Shown here in pieces: positions 1-7,938 of a stretch of 14,225 nt of DNA. The notes under the pieces were generated by a model. That model did not search any database. It was not told the origin of the DNA and was given only the letters and a program-made list of their open reading frames with translations. Origin of the DNA: Gamarada debralockiae (Eukaryota; Ascomycota; Leotiomycetes; Helotiales; Hyphodiscaceae); assembly GCA_002803225.1 (NCBI GenBank), contig NXFV01000538.1, forward strand, positions 1 through 14,225, given 5' to 3'. Each line of letters starts with the position of its first letter. The stretch's first letter is position 1. Position numbers and translations under genes: made by a program.

Positions 1-600
1 TAATTAGTCATTAAATTTATAGGCTTTTAATTACTAAAATTTTAGGTAATTAGTTATTAAATTTATAGGCTCTTAATGTAATAGAACTGGGCCCTGAAGG
101 AACAGGCTAGGCTATGCAGACCCTGGAAGGGTACAGGAGCCTGGAAGGCTCGGAAATCTGAGTCAGCAGCTAGTACAGCTGCCATATAAAGTATAAGTAA
201 GGCTTGCCAACCCTACTTAAAGAAGAGCAAGCTTGAGTTTCGGAAATCAGATTATACGAAAGCTCAGGAAATACAAATCAATACCTCTTTATCTACTGAA
301 CTGCTACTTCTCTGATATACTGTGATCCCTCCTGTTGCCCTCCAGCTACTAGTAGCTGTTACACTTAATTACTAAAATTTTAAGTAATTAATTACTAAAT
401 TTATAGGCTTTTAATTACTAAAATTTTAGGTAATTAGTTACTAAATTTATAGGCTCTTAATCACTAAAATTATAGGCTCTTTATTACTAAAATTTCAAGC
501 TGTTAGTTATTAAATTTATAAGCTCTTATAATTACTAACTTTTTAGGCTCTATATTATAAAAATTCTAGGCTACTAATTACTAATTTACTTATCTTAAAA
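1..600. repeat. AT-rich two-unit minisatellite, interrupted by an LTR
   Basis: Two related units alternate. One is about 20 bp (TTAATTACTAAAATTTTAGG-like); the other is about 26 bp, with cores TAATTAGTTATTAAATTT and ATAGGCTC. Together they form a composite period of about 46 bp. The array runs off the left edge, covers 1-76, is interrupted by the solo LTR at 77-363, and resumes at 369. Units near 360-470 are close copies, while those at about 480-600 are increasingly diverged and shortened, as expected at the edge of a tandem array. No coding potential is visible. Positions 601-742 continue AT-rich without recognisable units. Confidence 0.85.
77..363. mobile_element. Solo LTR of a retrotransposon (287 bp) with 5-bp target duplication
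   Basis: The segment begins TGTAATAG and ends CTGTTACA, so its ends form an imperfect inverted repeat (TGTAA/TTACA) in the TG...CA form typical of LTRs. It is flanked by perfect direct repeats CTTAA at 72-76 and 364-368. Removing it together with one CTTAA rejoins the minisatellite in register, which is strong evidence of insertion. It is far more GC-rich than the array around it and has a TATA-like ATATAAA at 184-190. No internal retrotransposon genes are present, so it is a solo LTR left by LTR-LTR recombination. Assignment to copia or gypsy is not possible from this alone. Confidence 0.85.
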
Positions 601-747
601 AGCTCTTTAATATAAAAAAATAAGAGATAGAAAGCTTATTAAATTAGTGACCAATGACTATATAATAGGTATTAGCTATGCCACGTGACCTATAGGATGG
701 TGATATTAAAGAAGTTAGGACACTTGTTAGTAAGAAAATAGCAAAAT

Positions 748-944
748 TGTTGAGACGTTGTGTTAGTGCAGCCCATCGAGCTAAGCGTGTGGCGCGTCCA
801 CGTGATATACGCGAGAGTAAATATCTCGGGAGAGAACAGCTCTTCTTCTCTCCCCATGCGAAACTAATACAAAGTACTCTACCTCCTAGCCCTAGCCCTG
901 CTCTGTTGCTATATCTACGTGATACAGGTCATAACTGTTCAATA
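748..944. mobile_element. Probable solo LTR (197 bp), decayed 3' end
   Basis: The segment starts TGTTGAGA, a common start of fungal Ty1/copia LTRs, and ends TTCAATA. The expected end CAACA would become CAATA by one C-to-T change. It is flanked by AAAAT at 743-747 and 945-949. The duplication is AT-rich, so less convincing than those of the other two LTRs, but it falls exactly at the expected ends. The 76-codon open frame inside it is not a gene. No strand is assigned because no internal region remains. Confidence 0.6.
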
Positions 945-949
945 AAAAT

Positions 950-1228
950 CGTTTTTTTTGGAAAAAAGTCCATATGACCCGCCATACCCGCGGTCCAATT
1001 GGGAGCGCTCGGTTAAAGTTTTGGGGTTTTTGTGTGTTGGGGGTCTGTTTTGGGGGTGGGAATTATCGAAGTATGACGTCAATATGCTTGATGAAACCTG
1101 GTGAATCGGCCTCCTCCATTCAACGCAACATCCGATCATTTCTACACGTACTTGGAGAAGTGCTGAGATGTTTATTAGAAGCTAAGGTTCAAACGAATTC
1201 GATTGCCAAGACATGAAAGAAAGGTCAC
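950..1228 (+). promoter_or_regulatory. Upstream region of the 1229 gene: G-rich tract and CRE-like site
   Basis: Two things stand out before the start codon. A G/T-rich stretch at 1023-1060 has four runs of at least three G separated by 12, 8 and 1 nt, so it could form a long-looped G-quadruplex on the + strand. A perfect palindrome TGACGTCA at 1074-1081 matches the CRE/ATF consensus bound by bZIP factors such as AtfA. No TATA box is obvious. Use of either site is inferred only. Confidence 0.35.
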
Positions 1229-3511
1229 ATGGCTTCATATCAAGCTCCACCGGCGTACCATGAATCGGGCATCGCACAACCTCCCCAACTCGAAGATGAT
1301 CTCAAAAACCACAAGGTGAATCGAAAGCCGGTCTCTTCTCAAAGATTGAGCTATAATTCCAAAACACAGCATGAGATAGCAGTGAATCCTGGCATAAGTC
1401 CTCGACAGGATATGAAAGAGATCACACCGCTATTACCACTGCGTCTGGGCTTGTCCGTGGAAACTTCACTACCAGCGACTTACAATGAACCGACTTCCCT
1501 TTTAACTCCTGTTTGTGCAGATACCAGTACTAACGAAGCATCCTCCTCGATACCATATGGATATGACTTTCCGTCGACGAATTCTTTTCCGTCAACCGTC
1601 TCCGCAACGTCCACTGGCACAGCCGAATCACTCTCCTCCCCGTCTTCACATTCGTCACATATGAAAAAAGTATACGAGGAAGCTCGAAATTTTGCAGGAG
1701 GTCTAATTCAACGCCCTTACGAAAGCACAAAACACTTTTCCATCCTTCGACACTCACACGGCCTGGTATTTTACCAAGGAAGCAGCACTTCTCTTGCTAT
1801 ATCAATCTTCTCCGATGAGCCACTTCCTCCGGATCGAAGTCTATGGCTGCAGAGCAAAGGCTGGACGGGGAAGACAGGTATGCGCGCAAAGGCTTTCATG
1901 GGAAGAAATGGGAATTGGCTGAACGTTACTCCTACACTAGCGGTAGGAACGGAGCAGTTGAAACCAACGGATGAACGGGCATGGCAGCGAGATTTCCAAA
2001 AGTTCAAAAAGAAAGCACCTTTTAAAATCCGCGATCGCCACCAACTCCGCGAAACGGCTGTCATACGTATTCCAGCAGAAGCCGGTGACGGATACTTTCA
2101 TCTTGTGCTTTGTACAGTCGACAAAAAGAAGATACTTTGCACGAGTCCCGCGTTCCGAGTTCTCTCGATCTCCACGAGCCCTAGTTCCATTCGAGGCGCA
2201 AGTTTGAGCACATTGCCATTTGAGTTAGGTGCCATGGCACTGACAACCTACGGGAAAAGCACTATGGGCGCTGCCGTTTCTACAGTCACATCTCCGCTTC
2301 AGAGCCAAGTCATGCAATATATGCCATCTCTCTGGACTCGAAAAGCTGCATCTGCAGCGTATGGAGTTACCGGAGCTCATAATAAAGTCGATTCCACTGT
2401 TGGAGATGCCGAGAACCGATATGAGAGAACTCTCGAGGAGTCATTTGCTGTGGCTGAGAAAGAGGAACTGGCTTTGGAGGAAGGACCCAAAGCTCCATAT
2501 CCGATCAAATTTGTTGCTGGATGTGAAACTAACACGAACCAACTTGAGTATGCATCTTCCTATCACTTCTTCCCAGATTTAGCCAATCTTATTAGTTTCA
2601 CTCACGAATCCTACTTTGTAAAGAGGAGTTTGGAAGCCACAAACCCGTGAAGCTTGAACCTTTCACTTTTATTGAGCGATCACTGACTCCCAAATTTTCA
2701 TAGTCAATTCAGCCTCCAACGTATCAAACTATCAGTACCTGAAAATATCTCACTCAGATTGCATGGATATTACTTTGGCTGGGCTAGGACTCTCCCCAAA
2801 AAGGAGAACGCAAAGGGAAAACATCTGCCAGTGGAAATATCTTGGGCGCAAGTTATAATTTCGGCGATGCTGATCGACACCTCTCAACTAGTTCGCGTTA
2901 ATATGTCGAGCATCAGTAAAAAGCAATTTACCCTTCACATCATTCAAGGATCGGAAGATGAATCATTCAATCACTCTGAGAGTGCGAGATTCGAGATTCT
3001 AGTGATGGGATTCATTAGGCCTGACGAACCGTAAGGGCAAACGGCTCTTTGCTTTCCCTCTTCCGCCTCTCACTCATGTTTACTCTCATGTACTTCATTC
3101 ACTCCCGATATTTACCGTACAGCTCTAGTCACTCCGTCTGCTGTTGAAACCGTCTTAATAAGGAAACTACTGACTCCCTGGTGATCTAGCGTTCAGCGAG
3201 CACAGCTAGAGCAAGGGCTTCAAGCTGGACACGAAGCAGCGGCGGAAGCGTCTTTGATTGCTGAGGTCAATGATGTTTCAATGGCTCAAGGATTCCTGGA
3301 TCATCCTTCATGGGCACCGGATGCGATAGAGGGAGAAAAGGAAGAAAAGACTACTCGATTGGAGAAGCTGAAGAAGGGTTACGCGGAGACCAGGCTGGCT
3401 GCGCAGAAGCAGATCGATCGGGTACCTTTCAATAAAGTTGGGTTACGGGCATCAGGGGATATAATGAGAGAGAGGAACGTTGTGGTGAATGGGTTCTATG
3501 TGATTAGGTGA
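1229..3511 (+). CDS. Conserved fungal protein of unknown function, three exons, 655 aa
   Basis: The proposed coding exons are 1229-2547, 2704-3030 and 3190-3511 (1968 nt, in frame throughout). Intron 1 (GTATGC...TAG) and intron 2 (GTAAGG...TAG) are about 156 and 159 bp, each with ACTGACTCC carrying the branch site some 15 nt before the acceptor. For intron 1, an acceptor at 2712 would also keep the frame. The N-terminal ~160 residues are Ser/Thr/Pro-rich and look disordered. A conserved block at about 165-335 includes HFSILRHSHG and LWLQSKGWTGKTG. A second block at about 425-550 includes HGYYFGWAR and ends GFIRPDEP. The C-terminal part is charged and helical, ending VNGFYVIR. There is no signal peptide or membrane segment, so it is probably intracellular. 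It resembles a family I recall from Aspergillus annotation under the automatic name 'LipA and NB-ARC domain protein', but I see neither a lipase motif nor a P-loop, so no function is assigned. Confidence 0.85.
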
Positions 3512-3742
3512 ATTGGTGGAACGGATTACGGGAAGAGCTCACTTCAAAACTTGAAGAGCTACCCATTAATTACTTGGCAACCGATTTGGATATCGAAGAG
3601 ATTAGAATACAATCGTTCATTTCCTCTCAACGATTAAAATTTGGACGGAACACCTCCTAGGGTCAACGACCGCGAATCATTCGCTCAGATTGAGCTATGG
3701 AAATCCGAAGAATGCTTAGCTCTTTAATACGGCAATTTTTAA

Positions 3743-4078
3743 GGGCTTGGTAGGATTCTTAGTTCTTCTCGATCCTTCTTAACCCATTTAGGAGACTCTG
3801 GATCAACCGGCGACCGAAGAATTCGTCGCATAGGTGATATCCGTCTCTAGCCACGCCCTTCTCCGATGAAGGACCGGCCTGACGAACGACTTGAAGTAAT
3901 ATAAGGATCATATCAATCGATTGATGGGCCGGAAAGCTGGACCAAGATATTCGACCACTGGATCCGGGTACGGAGGCCAGGGTATACTACAGACCTGATA
4001 CGGATGGTCCATGAGGACCGTGCAGGCCGTAAACAGTGTGCGCAGATTTTCTTTGAGTCAAAGAAGCGGCTCGCATAA
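3743..4078 (+). pseudogene. Degraded reading frame of unknown origin
   Basis: One frame is open from 3743 to the stop at 4076-4078 apart from two internal stops, TAG at 3848-3850 and TAA at 3902-3904. The last 57 codons look protein-like, containing SWTKIFDHWIRVRRPGYTTD and then a basic segment. Both stops could arise from glutamine codons by C-to-T change. It lies just before an LTR-like stretch, so it may be a retroelement remnant. I do not recognise the protein, and a chance open frame cannot be excluded. Confidence 0.25.
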
Positions 4079-4246
4079 GGGGTAGGGTTTCAACGCTTGA
4101 TAGAAACCATTACCTAAAGAATAAGGTTTGCGGTTCTAAACTTTAATATAAAGCTGCTCGTTCTTAGGGAAGTGGGAATGACCTGTCGCATGGAACCTAC
4201 TTCTCGGCTCAGCCGCAGAATAGAAGTTTCAATAGCAAACTCTAAT

Positions 4247-4470
4247 TGTCGGACTTCAAAGGGACGTTAAAGGACCTCGCTTAAGTCCGACGATTAATCC
4301 TTTCTGGGGACTAGGTGAAGCGTCTCCAATATGCGACTAGACTTGGCTGCTTAGCTGGGTGACCCGAAAGTTGCCGACTTAGGGTATATAAAGCGCGAGC
4401 AGTGATTCAGATACAGGTATAGAGAGAGCGGTCTAAGCAGGTGATCCGCGGCTGTCACGTGGTAACTTAA
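4247..4470 (+). mobile_element. Possible LTR fragment (gypsy-like), right end not defined
   Basis: The stretch begins TGTCGGACTT, has a promoter-like TATATAAA at 4385-4392 followed by a GC-richer part, and contains the hairpin at 4248-4291. This layout (TG start, mid-element TATA box) is LTR-like. No matching CCGACA end and no target duplication were found; the five bases before the start, CTAAT, do not recur downstream. The right boundary given is a guess near CACGTG at 4456-4461. Confidence 0.25.
4248..4291. repeat. Perfect 9-bp inverted repeat (hairpin)
   Basis: GTCGGACTT at 4248-4256 is the exact reverse complement of AAGTCCGAC at 4283-4291, with a 26-nt spacer. It sits at the start of the LTR-like stretch. 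It could be a structural feature of that element or an operator-like palindrome. Confidence 0.6.
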
Positions 4471-4786
4471 TCCCATGACTTTTGACCTCGCGCTTCGTAG
4501 AGAATTTGAATTCCGAGACGCGGAGACAGAGTTTCCCGAGCAACATAAAACTTGAGCTGCGAACGGGCGAGCTTCTGACTCTCGTATACTCTACTGAAAT
4601 TTTTTCACACAAATAATAAGACCAGATGAAAAGTTAACACAGGACTCCGTAGACATTGTAAAACTGCCAAGAAGACTTTGCCATTATATACCAGCTCGCG
4701 ATTAGTGAACATGTGCCACCGCACGTATTAATATTAAGGTACAGCTCTTAGAGAAATGAATTGGCTGTCACTCCGTACAGCTCATC

Positions 4787-4793
4787 TATAAAA
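4787..4793 (+). promoter_or_regulatory. TATA box of the aspartic protease gene
   Basis: TATAAAA lies 84 bp upstream of the start codon at 4877. It is followed by an A/C- and T/C-rich leader (about 4808-4870), the usual arrangement of a fungal core promoter. The rest of 4471-4786 shows no feature I can name. Confidence 0.55.
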
Positions 4794-4876
4794 TCCAGCG
4801 GTCAAGTCCTGACAACAAACAGCTATTCAGATCACATCCATTTTCTCGTCATTTCTTCACTTATAAGCTACTTAAT

Positions 4877-6150
4877 ATGAGAACCAATTCAGCTTCTGCA
4901 CTCCTGGTGGGCGCTATCAGCTTTCCTTACATCTCTTCTGCTGCACAAAAATTTGTTCAAGTCCCCATCGTTCGAGTCACCAATGGCGACCCTTTCGTCT
5001 CAGCAGTCAACGTCGCCGTCGGCAACCCACCGCAGAACATGACGGCCATCTTCGATACAGGCAGCAGTGACTTCTGGGTTCCGGCAACCGGGAGCAAACT
5101 CTGCGCCGATCCTCAAAACCAGTGCACTACATCCGGCAAGAAGTTCTCAACAGGCTCCTTTGCTTCCAACAAGTCTACCACCTTTGTGGCAGGAAAGCCG
5201 GACTTTATTGCCGACTATACTGGCGGCGTCAATGTCAGTGGAAGCTTCATGCAAGACACGATCCGTCTAGGCAATGCTGAACTCAAGAATAATACCATGG
5301 GTCTGAGTAAGCAGGGATTTTTGCCCACCGCCCTGTTTCCGATTATGGGGGTTGGCTTTGCGGCTCAAGAGTTCTCTGCAACGACAGAAAACCCGACGCC
5401 GTATGAGAACATCCCCTTGGCCATGAAATCGGCAGGCTTGATCAATACCGCTGCCTATGGTATCTACCTCAACGACTTCAGTATGCTTCTCCCTCCCTTT
5501 GTATGTGATGGATTGATCTTGTACTGACATTGATTTTAGGGTCTGCTGAAGGTTCGGTCGTCTTTGGTGGCATGGATACTGCTAAGTTTACCGGCAACAT
5601 GACTATGCTGCCGATGCTCAAAAAAAACGATGGCAACATCAACGATGTGGTTATATCAACGACCTCTCTCACGATCACAGGAGGCACCAAGAGAAGACGT
5701 GCCACCACGAAAATCGCCCTGCCAAGCGAAGACACGCCTGTACTAATGGATACCGGAAACCCTACAATCCTCTTTCCCATGGCCGCTGTCAACGCGATCG
5801 GCACCGCCCTCAACGCGAACCAGGGCGCGGACGGTTCGATGCAGGTCACCTGTGACACGGCCGACAGTGGCATTAACATGGCCTTCGGCTTCACGGGTAC
5901 CACGATCCAGGTCCCGGTGGCGATGATGTTGTTGCCTGCGACAAACAAGGACGGGTCGCAGGCGAAGGATGAAAGTGGTAAAGCCTTGTGCGTGGTGCCC
6001 GTCGAACCGACTAACAACAACGTCTTGTCGTTCGGCGCTCCGTTCTTTTCTGCGGCCTATGCTGTGTTTGATTTGCAGAACAAGCAGATCGGTCTTGCTC
6101 AGGCCAAGATCAATGCTACCGAGTCGAATATAAAGGAGATCACGGCATAG
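4877..6150 (+). CDS. Secreted pepsin-family (A1) aspartic protease, 404 aa
   Basis: The exons are 4877-5480 and 5540-6150. The 59-bp intron has donor GTATGC, branch CTGAC at 5524-5528 and acceptor TTTTAG. An internal GTATGT at 5501 would break the frame. The protein starts with a signal peptide (about residues 1-22) and is an extracellular endopeptidase by family. The first catalytic motif is FDTGSSDFW (Asp60), the flap tyrosine is probably Tyr114, and the second motif is MDTGNPTILF (Asp272). Cysteine pairs 76/83 and 306/352 fit the usual disulfide loops. N-glycosylation sequons are at 54, 98, 119, 138, 221 and 393. Odd points: the second motif has Asn after DTG where Ser or Thr is normal; almost no propeptide separates the signal peptide from the mature fold; and a KRRR run at 252-255 lies just before the second motif. 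There is no Ser/Thr-rich or GPI tail, so it should be released rather than anchored like a yapsin. Confidence 0.93.
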
Positions 6151-6990
6151 GATGGCAATTGTTTTCTAGCAGCGGGTGCTGGATGCTGGACGTTGTGGAG
6201 ATATATAAAAAAGGCCTTCCTTGGTATGGGTTGAAAGGACCCCCCTAGGCGGGCACACGGCGAAGTACTAGATATATCCAATTATATACTAGTCCCATAA
6301 TGTTCAACGGTCCCTTCACCTGCAATTAGCCCCCGTTATGATTTAAGACATACATCTTCTCTGGATCTAAGTTGACCCCACTCTTTTGATCACGAATGAA
6401 AGCAACGTCTGTAAAGGTGATTGAGAATAACCATAAGCGTGGACAACTTTCTATCATGTAGCATTCTGTCAGATGTATCGATAGATTCAGGCACAATTGA
6501 TGGATTTTAATGATTCTTTTATTATTAAGGAAGGTAAGTGCAGAGTGCGGTGCGAAACGCCTATAAAACCGCTGAAACTAATCCAATCAGGCAACTAGAA
6601 GATATACACGACCCAGCTTAAGCCAATATACTCCCCTAGTTCTGGCCGCAAGATTAGGGCTATAGAATAAAAGCTTTCTAGTGGTATTTATCTCTATTTA
6701 AGAGAAAATAAGATATAGAAACAAGATATAAAGAGACCAATTCTATTGTCAGACTTTAGCTAAAAACATCTATTTTAATAATATAAGAAATTTCCAATTT
6801 GGGGCTAATTTAAAGCTATTTAGACTTAATATAAACCAGAACCTTTGATGTGAAAGCGCGGGCAAAAGGGTAAAGACTCAATTGGTCGAATGCCTATTAT
6901 ACAAAAATCTAAAGCTAGAGATGGAAGAAGGGGTGGGAAAAGCCCTGACTATATAGCCGGATGGCGGATCACATGATATAGCGGGGAGTC
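6151..6990. other. Intergenic, AT-rich, no gene seen
   Basis: This is the 3' flank of the protease gene followed by about 800 bp with no convincing open frame on either strand. Positions 6480-6840 are notably AT-rich with many stops and TA-rich words, possibly decayed repeat DNA, but I found no element ends or target duplication here. Confidence 0.6.
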
Positions 6991-6995
6991 GGGGC

Positions 6996-7166
6996 TGTTG
7001 GAATTCTAACCGATCCAACTAGCATATAGCGATCGAGGGGGAAATCAATGTATATTGTCAACTGTGTAGAAGCAAGCTACAGAATAGAGGCCACATTATG
7101 ACTTATATGCGAAACGTAGACTGAGACGTGGATGCCCTAAGTGCCTTAGGCAGCCATATTGCAACA
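6996..7166. mobile_element. Solo LTR, copia-like (171 bp), with GGGGC target duplication
   Basis: The segment starts TGTTGGAATT and ends ATTGCAACA, so it has perfect 5-bp inverted ends TGTTG/CAACA, as in Ty1/copia LTRs. It is flanked by GGGGC at 6991-6995 and 7167-7171; a GC-rich duplication in AT-rich DNA is unlikely by chance. The length is within the short copia LTR range. No internal region remains. Confidence 0.8.
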
Positions 7167-7171
7167 GGGGC

Positions 7172-7938
7172 AAGGTTCTGAACCCGCGCCCTGAGAGTTT
7201 CTAAGTTCGTCCTGCTCTCGATGCGCCCCTCTTTGGTAGCCATTGGCTCTAGCTTGAACCTCTAGCTCTTTTGAGGCTTTGTTCTGAGGCATGGAAGGTG
7301 CACTACGGATGGAAGGACTGCGATCGAAGTATAGGAGGTGGGGGGGACTGGCTTTCTCTAATGCTCGACCCAGCCATAGTGGCCGAGTCGTTTCGTTGTG
7401 GCTCCATAGCTTTTAAGGGTGGCTAAGGGGTAGATATTTTCTGGTTTTGGAAACTAAAGAACTGATAATAAAAGAAGCTGGATAAGTGTTGTAAGAAGCT
7501 TAGCTCTCTAGATCACTTGGCAGGGGTGCTTGCCTCACCCTATCTCACCCTATCTCACCCAGGTCACCCAGGTCACCCAGGCTCACCTAGCTCGCTTCCT
7601 TAAAGCGGCATTATTTAGGTGATGGGGAGGCGAGCCGGCTGCGGAATTTTGCTTCAGTTCTCCGCAACTAGCGTCGAAGCTGGGCAATGCTAGCTACGGC
7701 GGACAGCTGGAACCGAGTATGAATGAGTCAACCAATCAATCATACTTGCCCCACAATCTGGTCGCCTTTCCTACACAATTCGACTTCACATCTCAACCTC
7801 AGCCTCATATCTAAGCCTCAAATCTCCGCCCAATCGTCACCTCTCCACCTCTGGATCTGCTCAATCCATCTTCCAAACTCAACCTAGCCAGCCTCGATCC
7901 TCCTCCTCCATCTCCACCTGCTTCGACCTTTACCTACC
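7172..7938 (+). promoter_or_regulatory. Promoter and leader of the kinase-like pseudogene
   Basis: There is no gene here. The stretch contains the TCACCC repeat at 7535-7588, a CCAAT box at 7732-7736 (ACCAATCAATC) and a strongly pyrimidine-rich, purine-poor tract from about 7765 to 7938 that ends at the ATG. This looks like the promoter and 5' leader of the broken gene at 7939, largely preserved. Positions 7172-7500 show nothing nameable apart from a G-run near 7333-7347. Confidence 0.45.
7535..7588 (+). repeat. Short tandem TCACCC array
   Basis: TCACCC occurs at 7535, 7545, 7555, 7564 and 7573, with a variant TCACCT at 7583. The first three are spaced 10 bp apart (unit TCACCCTATC) and the next ones 9 bp apart (unit TCACCCAGG). 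This close-to-helical spacing upstream of a gene suggests clustered transcription-factor sites (inferred), or simply a microsatellite. Confidence 0.75.

Noticed and set aside
747..977. 76-codon open frame on the + strand
   Set aside because: It falls almost entirely inside the solo LTR at 748-944 and has no protein-like features.
974..1216. 80-codon open frame before the 1229 gene
   Set aside because: It translates the G/T-rich tract into low-complexity sequence and is not in frame with a known family; treated as promoter DNA.
5501..5539. Alternative intron donor GTATGT in the aspartic protease
   Set aside because: It would leave the second exon out of frame; the donor at 5481 keeps the frame and gives a normal 59-bp intron.
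5478..6020. 180-codon open frame on the minus strand
   Set aside because: It lies opposite the second exon of the aspartic protease and is a codon-bias shadow; the + strand protein carries the family motifs.
7136..7205. tRNA-like stretch with a GGTTCTGAACCC B-box resemblance
   Set aside because: No convincing A box or acceptor-stem pairing could be drawn, and it overlaps the end of the solo LTR at 6996-7166.
7535..7588. CRISPR-like array
   Set aside because: Units are only 9-10 bp with no spacers, and the genome is eukaryotic; it is a simple tandem repeat.
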